DNA from: Apus apus
Taxonomy: Eukaryota; Chordata; Aves; Apodiformes; Apodidae
DNA length: 64,000 nucleotides
Assembly: GCF_020740795.1 (NCBI RefSeq)
Contig: NC_067301.1
Coordinates: forward strand, 4,092,001 to 4,156,000
Direction: 5' to 3'
Shown here: positions 34,701 through 46,558 of the stretch, piece after piece
Layout: every line of letters begins with the position of its first letter
Numbering within the stretch: position 1 is the stretch's first letter
Notes under the pieces: model-generated
Told to the model about the DNA's origin: nothing
What the model saw: the letters and a program-made list of their open reading frames with translations, nothing else
The model's database searches: none
Position numbers and translations under genes: made by a program

Positions 34701-37700
34701 ACAAGCCTGACAAGGCAACAGGAAAACAGCAACAGACATTTTCCAACAGCATTCTATCTGGAGGAACAAGCAAGAGAACAAAGAATACAGAGTAAGAGTG
34801 TGGAAATGCTTCAATACCTTCCGCATTATTGCATTATTACATGCATCCTAAAGGAAGAAGCAGAACAGTGGATAGAGAACAGGTCTAAAATGCAAGGTTT
34901 TGGTCTTTTTATGGCCAAAGCTAACTGGACAGCTTAACTGCTTTACCACCAATATAATTACAATACCTACACTTTTAGTGTTAACCAAATTCACTAACAA
35001 AGTGCATTTAAAAAAAATATCATCATCATCAAAACCATCTCTCTAATCTTCTTTAACACTTTATAATACATAGTTTCCCATATGGTGCTATTTAAATTAA
35101 GATGGGCCATCAGTACAAGATCCAATTCTTTAAGGGAAGATTGTGAATTGTGTTTGGAAGGGTCATTATCGGGCTGAAAAGGAGATTGTAACTGCACTCT
35201 CAGTGCTTACCCTTTGCATCAATTTTACTTGATATTTTCATAAACGATCCTGGAACAGGAAAGCAGTGATCTATCTATGAAATCTGATGGCAATATGAAG
35301 TTAGAAAGTTCTACCAAAACACCAGGGAGCAGCAAAACAATATGCAGGAACGAACAGGATAGCAAGGAAGACCAGAGGTGGCAAAAGGGGTTTAGCTATT
35401 CATTTCAGAAAGAAAGAAAAAAATAAAAGGTCAAGATTAGAGGCAATATATTTCTATGTCTCATGGTACAGTTTTAAACAAGATTAAAAAAGACTTTAAA
35501 CAAGATTAGTAAAGAATGGATTTTAAACAATTCTGAACAGTTGTTTTCTGCTCCCTCCTCCATTTCTTCTGTTATTTGGTAGAAGCAGCAATGTGTTCAT
35601 TTGCAGGAGTTACATGCAACCCAGCATTTGCAAGAGCCTCAGGCTATTGCCTTTAAAAAGACGATTTGATCTATCAAACAGAAGATAATACCTTCCAGGT
35701 AGACAAGTGGGTGGGTAACCCAAGGGCACAACACCCAACAGAACATTTTGCAGTGAAGACTCAAGCCTACACTGATGTCTTTTATTCCCCCATTAAAGAT
35801 CCAACTTTGTCCTTAGTGAGGCAATTCATCACTACAGAGGAAGGAATCCTTTGTCCAGACAACAGCAGCCACAGAGAAAGTTCTTGCAGGCTATCAAATC
35901 TGATGCCAGCACGAAGTTGAGTACAGGATCATCTACTTCACACCAAAATTGGTGGTTCCCAGACAATGTCAGCCCAGTCACTTCCAACAGGTATTGCTGC
36001 CCTCTCGGTCCTGCACCTCATGGTCTTACAAAAGATTATAACATTCACTAACATTCATTAACTAACAAAAGAGACTAACTATTCACTAACCATTCACTAA
36101 CAAAAAAGACAGTTTGTTAAGCAGCACTTCTCCATTCCTCATCAGCACAGTGACTCCCGTTTAGGATAGAAAAGGCAACTCTTGTCTCCCAGATATAGAA
36201 CCAGGTTGTTCAGGGGACTTACAGAAAGGGAAGATTCCTTCATGTCTGTAAGGCAGGTCGTTATAATACAACAATGCCATAACCTCTTGAAGGGCAGTAA
36301 GTCCTATTGGATTTAGCTGAGCATTTCAACAACCTGAGAACAGAACAGAAAACCTCTCTGCTGTACTCCAGCAAGGGTATGAGTGCAGAATGCAAATGAA
36401 AGGGATACTCTCATCAGGGCTTTCAACCTTTCAGAAAACACTTATAGAGCATGACTATTTCTGAAGACACCCTGTAGCTAAAAAGCTTGGGTGACTTTTG
36501 TCCAGAAAAAGGTCATCCACATTGCTCAGCACAAAAGCAGGTTTTGTTCATGTCCAGTCCTACAAACCAAAATACCCAGAGCTAAATAAAATCAAACAAA
36601 CCAAAATACCCAGAGCTAAATAAAACCAATCTAACATGCCTGCTCATTAAGCAATTCTACAGCTGCCCATGCTCATGTACAAATACAAACATTTCCAGAG
36701 AATAGAGCAGAGGGTTCTCTGTGGTGAAAGGAAAGCAGGGGTTAAAGTACTAGTGAATAGAACTTCTGCTGCAGTCCCAAAAGGCTCCTGCAATCAATGT
36801 TTTCTTCCTAATCAATTAAAAAATAAAGTAAAAAGTAGATCACAGGTTATAAAGTTAAGCTGCACATTGCCATAAGCCTGCAACTAAGACAATAGGATGG
36901 TGATCCCTATTTACTTTTAGCACATCCTTCACTGAGCTTTGCACTTCCTGTAATTAATATATGGAACAATGAAAAGGCACGCTTAGACCTGACCTTCCGT
37001 GTTCTGTACATACAGCTTCTCTCTCCACAGCTGTCCCCTTCCTGGGCACACATTTCTATCCTGAAATAGACACATACACCTGACAAAACGTTTCCCATCT
37101 TCTACCATGAGCAAAGAATTAACTTTCAGATACTTCTCCCACTTCTTCTGCCTCAAACTTTCTCACCCTTATCCTTCTTAGAAATCAGCAATTAACTGGT
37201 AGGCCTATGTCCTATCCTAAAAAGCAACAGTGACAGTCTTACCCTGCTAACTTTCCAAAAAATATTGCTGCAATTATGTTCTAATTGCAGTTGTTTGGAT
37301 TTCTGATTTTAGTAGTTCTATTACACCACCTGGACGTAGCAAGACAACATGATCTGAAGGTCAAAATACTTTACCACACAGCAGTAAAGACTGTAGAGAA
37401 AGCCCCTGAGCTCAGCAACTGCTGGTCAATTCACCTGTTTCAGAAAATGTCACCAAGATAGCTGAAGCTAATGCTTTCCACAGCAAGTACTCAGCTACTG
37501 TGACACCAAGCCAGTTGAATCAAAACTACACCACCTTAACACCAAGATGCTGACACATCTGAGGTCTGCTTTTTCCAAGAGTTCTTTGAATTATTAATAG
37601 ATACATACACCTAATTTGTTTGAAGTCACCTGCAAAATTAAGCAAGCCCAAAAAGCCTTTAGAAATCAGAAGGTTAAGCCTGTAATGAATTTCTGAAGGC

Positions 37701-40700
37701 TGCCTAATAAAAAAAAAAACACAACATACTCTGTATTTCTCTCAAGATCTTCATCTACAGACATTTCTTCAATTGCCTTCCAGCAACTACCTCCTAAACA
37801 TTAACTTTTCTCTGAAATTCCCAGTATTAGCATCCTAGTCTGGCATTCTAAAAATACAACATGAACTGCTGAGAGGAGCAGCACATTACAGCAATAACTG
37901 TTCAGGAGAATAAAACCACACTGAGGAGCTCTATCTCCATTTCTCCACCTCCATCTGATACTCCGTGAGCCTGGTACCCCTCCTAACTCCACACACAGCC
38001 TGACCTGCTTTTAATGTGCCATCCAGGGGACACATCTAACCAGCCAATGCATGTGCTTGCATCTCAGCTTTGCCCTCCCCAAGGGACCAGCTTCCTTCAA
38101 GAACCCGCATGACATTCCTGTTGCTATAGGAACACCAGAGCTGTAATCACCAAGGTCTTAGTATAATTCACATATCATGCTCACTAGCTGCGTGGCTCTC
38201 ATTTGCAGACTTGCCAGAACAGCTACTTAAGCAAGCCAAGTGCTAGCCCAGCATTTGGAAATGTAACTGAGAAGCAGCAAAGATTTTTATGCAGGAGATG
38301 CTTCTGTGCATGTAACTTCCTAAGAGGTGTTTTGCCTGTATTAAAAATAAGTGGGAAAGCCTTAATTTCATCATTTCAAGCTCAAGAAACCTAACGAACC
38401 TGAGCTGCATTGGCTCTTGCTGCAATGCAGGGAAGGCACCTAATATGTTAATTATCTAAACCAGCTTGTGACTACATCCACTCTGGCATATACACTGGCT
38501 GAACAGATGCCTTTGGGTTCCTCAGTTATTCTTGGAGCCATAAAAACAACAAAACAAACAACCCATGGATATCAGCTAAAAAGCTCACTGAGTAAAGAAA
38601 ACTGCCCCTATATTTTGCACTTCCATATAGGTATTAACAACATTACAGTAAAAATCAAAAAATAAAATTGTTATTAAAAAATGTGAGCATCACATTAATG
38701 TTTAGTCTCTTAATACTAATTTAAGTATTAAATACTTCAGCCTAGAGTTTTGTTACTGTTGTTCAGGCTTTCCTGGGTTACTAAGACTTCATTCCCCCTG
38801 CTAGCACTTCACCTTTCAATAGATAATCAAGTATTTTTCATACATTGGATAAGCCTCATAACTGTCATGGGTGCAATATGACTGGCTGGATGAGCTGAAG
38901 AAGAGAACGGGCCAGAAGTATTTATAAAAATAACTAAAATTTAGATATTTCAGTTTAGCTTATAAAATACAGGTCAAAGTAATTACTAAAATAACTAAAA
39001 TATGAAGTTATGAACAGAATCCAGATGTGAGAATTGCCTAAATGTTCCTTCTTGGTGGACTGTACCCTGTGTTAGGGAAACAGCACCTCTAGAGAAGTAC
39101 ATCAGTCACCACCACACTGAGGGACTAAGCACTTCCTCAGATTCTGGAATACATTGAAAAGAAAGGGCAAACAGCTGGAACTAAAAATAGTAATAAAAAA
39201 GAGACTATTATAAGATTGGAGTGCATGTTCTGGTCATGCAAGATCCCTTCACAGATGTGTTAGTCTCATGTATGTTGCAGGCATGAATGTAAAGTGTTTA
39301 GATCAAATACTAGACAGATCTGCAGTAATTTCTATTTGCTTTCTGCTGCAACACATTAGAGAGCCCTGGACATATCTCATTACTACCTGATTTACACAAA
39401 GATATTAAGTTATGGCTTCAGAATTACTCTGAGCTTCCTGCCAGGGGAACAAGATTCACTTCCACAGCAAACAGGGTAGGTCCTTCAAGAGTGAAGGTGT
39501 TCTAAATGTACAAGAAGATCTGTAAACAGTCCTAAACCAGAGGATTTCATGTCTGATCTGATAAATTCCTTTTGAAAGCAAGAGGGAAAATTAAAAGATT
39601 CAGAATTTAATTTCTCTTCTTCCTATAAAAAGGACAAACTGAAGGGGAGACTTAGACTTCAGGCTTGCTTAAAAACAGAGGTATTGGAAGGTGCTTCTTG
39701 ATCAAAATTAGCAATTAACTTCTGTTGCTGAACCCCAAGACAATAAGCAGAGTATCATGGAGAAACTTTAAATGTCAAAGATATTGTCATTAGTAGTGGC
39801 TCACTGAAGGTTCAGGCCACAAGCACTAGAATTCAGCAGTGTAAAATACTTTCTTCAATGCACTGTCTCATTGCTGTAAACACATATTGGATGCAGAGGT
39901 TGCAGTGACTCCCTGTGGTCAAACAAACTTACTCTACAAAGAGCCTGACAGATCCTCATTAGAAGCCATAGCAGGGAGCAGTGATAACCTCAGCAATTAC
40001 CTGAGGTAGGACTGCTGAAGCCACCAGCCAGCTGTTCCAAGACAGTCTTCTACGGATGCACAACAAAGAAAGGCATAAAAATTGTAACAGACTGTGATAG
40101 ACTTACAAAATTCTAGACTATTCATCCTCTATGCCCTTCTTAAAAAAATAAAGGAAACAAAATGACCTTCCTGTAATTCTGGAGCCAGACTGCAGCATTT
40201 TTAAGTAACACACAAAAAACTGCAGGTCTCTAACAAAGCTTTTAGAGTGCTAAGGCCAAGAATGTCACTCCCTTTTTTGGAACAAAATGGGGGTATGAAA
40301 TCAGCTTTGCCTTTTGTGTGCCTGCTGGAGGAAAATGACTAAAGATAGGCTGAGAGCAATCTGTCCTACTGCTGGAAGAAAAGACTGTGGAAACCACTGG
40401 CATACTAACTCCTTGTAAGTTACTCCTTAAATAACATACCTTTTAGTTGTTGTGTAAGGCAAGTTGCATAAAGGCAACAAAAAAAAAATATCCTCCAGAG
40501 GAGAGTCAATGAAAACAGCAAAAAAGTAGGGAAGAAAATTCCTTTAAGCGATCTATAAGAACACAAAACATTTAAGTACCTCAGTGTGTGGACTGGGGAT
40601 GGGGCTTTTCAGCGCAAGATAATGCCACCTAGTGGGGATGGAGCCTCCTCCCAATGGCAAACCGGACACCCATGCCCTTGGGATTCTCTGTTTCCAATAC

Positions 40701-43674
40701 ATCCAGAATCGACCCTTCCTGTTTCTAGCCAAAGGTACCGACAGAGGCAGTGACTGCTGCTGATAGAGCCACCACGTCCGGAGCACTGAGCAGCAGTATC
40801 ATAACTGACTGTTAGAAATCTGGAGAGATTTCTAAGGAAATCAAAGTCCTGAGCTATGAATTCTGTTTCTGTCTATACAGCAAGAGCTTCATCTTTCTCC
40901 ACTGGAAAAGCATTGGGCTAGGTTCCCTCACTGTGTTCATCACTCACTCACTACTGAATTTGGAGAGATGGCATATCCAAACATGAAAAGAACCAACATC
41001 CTTGCCCACTCCTCTAAATGCTTAACTATTCTCCTTCTTTGTTCTTTTTTTTCCCCTACCAAGAAAAACCCTCAATGGTCAGACCACCAGCCTCATCATC
41101 ATTTGGGAGGATTGAAGGTAGATTGTGGAATGAGATCTCCCAGGAAAGACAGCAGTGTCTGGATTAGATCAAAACAAGTGTCAACAGAAAGGATTTCACT
41201 TCCCTCTGGACAATGTTTTAAGAATCTTCAAGGACTTTAAGAAAATGATGACAAAGAAATAAGTCAGCATCTGTCCAAATACGGGACAAAGACAACTTTC
41301 TGAACAATGCATGAACTCTCACACTTCCTGTATTACACGATGAGTCTAGAATCAGACCAAGTATCTGCTGGTCTCCTTTGATTACATTTAAAAGCTAATG
41401 TAAAAAAGAAGTTTTTTGGTTCTCCAGAGCCCTCTATAAAGTGAAAAAATATAATTTTACAGATAATAAAACCAGACAGTTTAGATGAGAAAGTCAGACC
41501 AAGCTGTGCAGGAGCAGAGCAGTATGAAGTGTCTGTGTCCTCTGGCTGGACTTTTGTTTTCATTATCCTCTCTTTGCTGAAATGCAGGTAATCCAGCATG
41601 GATTTTCTTTGTGAGAAATGCATCTACTTCAGACATAATGCTGAAAAAAGCCATCTGCAACTAATACGGTGTTTCTTAACTGAATGTCTACCTTGTTTTT
41701 TTACAAGAAACTGGCAAATTTTCACTTTAGACTGGCAGAAAAGTTTAAGATTTCTGAGCCAAAATATACAAATATATCTATGTCCATCAATCCCCCAGCT
41801 ATGTGAGGAATGAACACACAGGCTTAAAATTGAAGAGCAAGTTTGTGCAAGTTGTGTTTCTAATCGTTTTCAAAATGTTTTAGATCTCTATTAAATCTCT
41901 GCTCAACTCAGTTCTTTCTGGCATACAAGTCTTAAAATTCTCCTTCAATACCAAATCCTACATTATGAGTGTGATCTGGCATGAGGCCTATGAAGGGTAG
42001 GAAAAAAAATTCAGAAAGAAACATTTGGGTTCAGAAGAGATTAGTAGATTCAGAGTAGTGCCACACAATTTTTTACCAAGACTTGTAAAGGATTCACAAA
42101 AGCAGCACATACTTCATCCCCTTAATGGGACTCTAAACAAACCAAAGCAGACTTGTAAACTTACTTCACGTCTACTACCCCTGTCCAGGAATTCATTACA
42201 TCATAGAAGTCACAGAAATGCAAAAGGAAACAAATTCCTCCTATTGCTAAACTCCCCCTCTTCCTCTGCTGAAATAGTAACACTGCACTTCCACATGCAT
42301 GGAAACATGAAAGAGAAAAAATGTTGTTAGATTATTCCATTTCAGTTTGAGAGAAAAGGGTTTTTAAGCAACTAGAGTCACATAACAAATCACTTTTGTG
42401 CCTTAGAAATCTGTATCTACTTTACACTTTATTTTGTTACAAAACTCCCAGTTTGAAGCATAAAAAGAAAGTGCTTGCCACCCCCAGTCTTGTTCCTTTT
42501 TAAGCACATATATCCAGTTTAAAAATAAAAATTTACATGATAGTTGTCTTATGCAGAGGATCCATTGTGAACACAGTGAGACACACCCAGAACTAGAGAG
42601 ACCTATTCACACCTGAATTTAACTGCACCTATAGAAAAACTCAGCCAGGCTAAAATTTATTTCTATTTCATGTATTACATGGAATAGAAAGGTATATGCA
42701 TGCATTCAATTTATTGAACTTTGGACATCAATGTTTTGAGTTATCACAGAGAATATGATGTTTAACAATGCTTTTCCTCCTAATGAATCTTAGGAACATC
42801 CAAGACTGACTTTACCTGTTAAAATAAAACCACCTCTTGAACAGTAACCAGGTCTCTTCCAAAGATTATATATAGCAGGCAATGACTTGCACATCCCAGA
42901 CTGCAGGATGGGTTTAAGTAGGTGGCACTTCATCACAGAAATACAGGAATCTAAGTTTGATATTTTCTGAGACTGTTCTCACAGATTAAATGAACACAAG
43001 GCAACAAACCCAGTACTCACCCTGATCAATGGAGTGTTGAGGAAGCTGGCTAAGCTGGCTATTCACTACACCTGCGTATGTGCGCAAGAACTCCTCTTCA
43101 CTGGCAGTCAGCTGGAAACACACACAGAGCCAGTCAGCAAAAAGGAAAAGGAAGGAAGACTGAAGATATCTCTGACTTCCCAATAAGGAACACCACAGTT
43201 GCCTCTATTTTACTCTCCAACAGTTTCATCTGTTACTTGTGCAAACGATACCATCAGCGAGGACATCGCAGCAACTGGTACATCATGCATTTGTGGAGAG
43301 ATTCAGAGTCACCTTAAAACAGCTGTTTCATTATACTGGTTTTCTAATAATTAAAAACTTGACTGTATAAAGATCAACTGATCAGATTTAATTTCAGGCA
43401 TCACAATATTTTAGCTAAAATCAATTGTGTTTAACCATAGATAATTGTTTAATCAGTGACGGCTAAAACATTTCAGTGATAAAACCAGACCATCACCTGC
43501 CCATCTCCTTGAAATCTCAGTTACTACACAATTATGTCTGGAAAGCCACAAAATATGGGCTATGACAGTACATCTTACATTTGATCCCATCTTCCTCAGC
43601 ATGAGTAGGACTCTCACTTTCTGCTGAATATACATCTCCTCCGGACTCTTTCCGGGGACGCCCTCACGGTTCAT
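31693..43674 (-). CDS. CTNNBIP1: Beta-catenin-interacting protein 1 (ICAT), complete CDS in three exons
   Basis: Join of 43579-43674, 43021-43111 and 31693-31751 (96 + 91 + 59 nt = 82 codons with stop). It gives 81 residues, exactly the length of mammalian ICAT, and nearly identical to the human protein as I remember it (visible changes: Val at 6 and Gln at 57). ICAT binds beta-catenin and blocks TCF/LEF binding, so damping Wnt target transcription. It also competes with p300 binding and, less, cadherin. Residues of about 10-60 (EEMYIQQKVRVLLMLRKMG, then EEEFLRTYAGVVNSQLSQL) form the three-helix bundle that packs on armadillo repeats 10-12. The tail from 64 (AEDVVMAFSRSETEDRRQ) is the extended TCF-like segment, with the key Asp66, Phe71 and Glu75 all present. 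All introns are GT-AG. In human the next gene upstream is its ICAT-domain relative LZIC; that gene is not seen here. Confidence 0.97.
34051..34117 (+). mobile_element. CR1 LINE 3'-end fragment
   Basis: GGTTAATGGTTGGACTTGGT, GATCTCAAAGGTCTTTTTCA, ACCCAAGCAATTCTGTGATT, CTATAA. This is the typical last 65 bp or so of a CR1 element, inserted antisense to CTNNBIP1 within its last intron. Confidence 0.9.
36562..36629. repeat. 34-bp tandem duplication
   Basis: Two copies of ACAAACCAAAATACCCAGAG followed by CTAAATAAAA(T/C)CAA (36562-36595 and 36596-36629). They differ at one base, so the event is recent compared with the diverged 6631-6743 duplication. Confidence 0.95.
40622..40635 (-). promoter_or_regulatory. 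CTCF-type motif
   Basis: In minus sense CCACTAGGTGGCAT, which matches the common CTCF core CCASYAGRKGGCRS at 13 of 14 positions. It lies in the last CTNNBIP1 intron, within a small patch (about 40590-40790) that is more GC- and CpG-rich than its surroundings. Binding is inferred from the motif only. Confidence 0.55.
43021..43111 (-). CDS. CTNNBIP1: ICAT coding exon 2
   Basis: 91 nt: 30 codons (LTASEEEFLRTYAGVVNS, then QLSQLPQHSIDQ) plus the first base of Gly63. The acceptor is TGTGTGTTTCCAG|CTGACT and the donor GATCAGG|GTGAGTAC. It encodes the second half of the helical beta-catenin-binding domain. Confidence 0.97.
43112..43578 (-). other. CTNNBIP1: CTNNBIP1 short coding intron, 467 bp
   Basis: A phase 0 intron between coding exons 1 and 2, with GT-AG ends. 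Nothing else is seen in it. Confidence 0.95.
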
Positions 43675-43700
43675 TCCCCTCCTGCCAGCTCCTGGATTGC
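43579..43700 (-). CDS. CTNNBIP1: ICAT start-codon exon (CDS 43579-43674)
   Basis: The exon runs from acceptor ATATCTTCAG|GCAATCC to donor TCAAAT|GTAAG. Its first 26 nt precede the start; the coding part gives 32 residues, MNREGVPGKSPEEMY through KMGSN. The start context is GGGGAATGA (G at -3). The 26 nt before the ATG contain no in-frame stop (reading NPGAGRRG before Met), which matters for the possible N-terminal extension discussed with 46496-46558. Confidence 0.96.
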
Positions 43701-46495
43701 CTGAAGATATAGGATCAGAAAAAGAGACAAACTAAAATAGGTAATGGGGTGTCATAGGAATAACAGGATAAGTTTAATTTTCAAACTACCTATTTTTCAA
43801 CAGTCCAGACCACTTAATAGCCTGGGAGACTAAGGAATCACTTTCTTCATCAGAGAAATCCTTAAGAATTTGAACAGCTAAACTGGGCCTCACACACACA
43901 ACTGAAATATCCAAAGAGGCTGATGTTCACACCCCTACAGCTCATTATCTGTCCTTACATCACTGCATCAGCAGAAAAAGAGAACTCTAACAACTAGATG
44001 AAAGAGTCACCCTGACAGAGGCATCTGAGGGTTTGGTTTTTTTCCCCATAAATAAGCACAATCAGTATGAAAACAGGATGCAGAACACACAGCCATCAAG
44101 TTTGTGAGGGCAAAACAAAAATGGGATTAAATCTCAACTCTTAAATCTTTCTCCTTTTTTTTTTCTTTTTCTATCACATTGAACAGCCACAGTCCTTTTG
44201 TAAAAGTTAATAAAATGTATAAAATTATTTTGGAGAGAAAGGAGAGTTTGTCATCCTTTCTTATACCATTTAAAAGCTGAAGTTTTGCTTCAAAAAAAAT
44301 TATTATATTACAGAATAAACAGCTTATGCTATCAACATTGTATAGTGTTTGTATTATTATACTTTGTTGACTTGAGTAGCTGGTAATTAAGCTCCATCAT
44401 AGGGTGTTACCCAGAGCAAAAAAAATGTTCAGGCATACTCTTCAAATGTTATTACAATTATCTTGGAGCATGTTTATTAAGTCAACAGATATAAAAACCT
44501 TACCTTCAAATACAGAAAATAATGGTGGTTCAAATAAGACACTAGTACAGTAGCAGAACAAACTAAACTAAGCTCTAAAAAGCACTTTGTGTTGGAGAAA
44601 ATCAATCCCTGCTAAGGAATCTGTGGATGGAGCTGTAAACCAGCCACTCTTCCACTATGCACAGCTCAGAAAAGTGGCTCCACAACAAGTTCTCCAATTA
44701 AGTTTTCATTTCCAGAACTGGGTCTGGTTCTAAAGTAAGCTGTAAATTACCTTTCCTGAACCCTGGTAACCAAGGGAATACACTGCATGAGGGGTGCTTG
44801 GTGAAGACTGTATCACAGCAGGTTCAGACACAATGGTTTCCATGCAGTGTTTTCCTGTTGTCATTCCCAACCTCTCCCCTCACTTCATTTTCGTTACTTT
44901 TAAGGGAAAGTAATCTGGGTGTGGAAAGTTTAAAATTACACATAGGCTCTCCTGAGTGAGTCAGAAGCAATGCAAACTCAAGTAGCAGCTGCTGGGATGG
45001 GCTTTACCACCCACATTACTTAGGATGCAGATAACAGTAGTGAAAAGTGGAGAAAGCTACACCCCCAGTCCCACTGGAGTGAGTTTCCAGTGGGAAGATT
45101 TGCATTATGCTGATTTGCTGTAGATGGTTCTGCTTCCAAGCAGACTTGCAGCCTGTCACTGTGCAAGGTGATAATATTTTTGTTCTATAACCAGCAAACT
45201 GCTTTCTGAAGGGGAGATAAAATGATCCCATCTATTTGTGCAGTGTCAATTCAAATAAGTAGATTGGATTATGTTGCCAAGCTTATACTCCACAGAGCAA
45301 TTTTCTGAGTGCTAACAAGTGCTGCCAATAGCAAGACAATTAAGTTATGCACATCCAGAGACTGATAAAACAATACATGTTTATCAAGATATCAAGTAAG
45401 CCTGAAAAGTTGTGACTGGTTCTTAACCTTATACTAATACATCCTTTTTTTTTTTTTCTTTCTTTTCTTCTTTGAATATTGTTACCTCAAGAGGGAAGGT
45501 GCTGTACTAGTACCCAAATAAATCCATTTACAAAAGAAAACGCACAACAGCAAAATCCTGAAATGTGGTAACACATCTACCATTTTTAAATGGAACCAAT
45601 TGTAAGAGATATCTATCAATAGGTGGCACCATAAACAAAAGCACCAAGCAAATGCCACGGCTGCCCCCATGCCACTGGGGAGACCACATTTCAGCATTCC
45701 TCTACACAGCAGATGTTATAAGAGATTTGTAGCCTACACGTCATTATTCATTGTTTTCCAACATAATAGCCTTCCAGTTGCTTATTAATTTTTAGAACTT
45801 TAAAAAGGGGCAACAGGAATTCTTACCAAAACCTGGTTCTTCTGAAGTAAACTTCAGCCAAAATGGATTTATCATGAAGCTACTTATTTAACAGGAAGGA
45901 TAAAAATACTAAAGCCTGCCCATTCAGCCAAAGCTTCAGTAAGCAACAGGAAGGACAAAGCACTCAATGTGGTTCAAAAGCTATCATAATATAGGTATAA
46001 AGAGGTTAAATTATTATTAGAGCAACAGCACTTTGCTCTTCATGTACTGTACAATTATTTGGAGGGATAGCCCCAGCCACTACAGCTTTTCGTACTTGAT
46101 GATATCAAAGAAACACAAAAGTCTGCAGACAGTACCGAGACCCCAGCATGAAAAACTTCAACATATCTCAGTTTCTGTTACATAAAGCTTTTATAAGACC
46201 TGGTTTCAGGTTACAATACTACATTACATCAGTAAATTTCCACAAGCACTTACAAAGCTTTTCTATGCCCAGAAGACAGCACAATACACCTTTCCAAGTG
46301 AAGGACTGAAAAATCTTATCAAAGTACTTGTCAGCTTTGCTTTCTCAAGAAAGCTACATGAACATGCCATCCATAACGAAATGCTGCTTAAGCAGAATTT
46401 CCCTAACCCTGTAATTCTTTCTGGCACGTGGATGAAGTCATCACCTCCCCATCCCCAACCAGTACAAAATAACAGAGATTTCCCTGCCAACGTAC
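43701..46495 (-). other. CTNNBIP1: CTNNBIP1 5' region intron
   Basis: About 2.8 kb between the start-codon exon and the candidate exon at 46496-46558. AT-rich; a pyrimidine tract lies near 45447-45473. No gene or recognised repeat is seen. Confidence 0.55.
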
Positions 46496-46558
46496 CTGCT
46501 TCTAAAAACCACAGAAGATCAGAGAACCCACGTGTTCGGTCCCAATTAACGATCGTAG
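46496..46558 (-). other. CTNNBIP1: Candidate upstream exon of CTNNBIP1 (63 nt)
   Basis: On the minus strand, a strong acceptor (TTTTCTCACACATTTTTCCAG) is followed by 63 nt and a strong donor (AGAAGCAG|GTACGT). It contains four CpG and a CACGTG box in a CpG-poor region, suggesting selection against decay. It has no ATG. With phase set by splicing to 43700 it reads TIVNWDRTRGFSDLLWFLEA without a stop and stays in frame with the ICAT start. Most simply it is a 5' UTR exon; my recollection that human CTNNBIP1 has several non-coding 5' exons agrees. No transcript evidence is available to me. Confidence 0.6.

Larger units (their letters stand above)
31752..43020 (-). other. CTNNBIP1: CTNNBIP1 last coding intron
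   Basis: An 11.3-kb intron between the last two coding exons. Supported contents are a CR1 3' end at 34051-34117, AACATTCACTA-type short imperfect direct repeats at about 36048-36105, a perfect-period 34-bp duplication at 36562-36629, and a CTCF-type motif at 40622-40635. The rest is AT-rich unique sequence without recognised genes. Confidence 0.85.
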
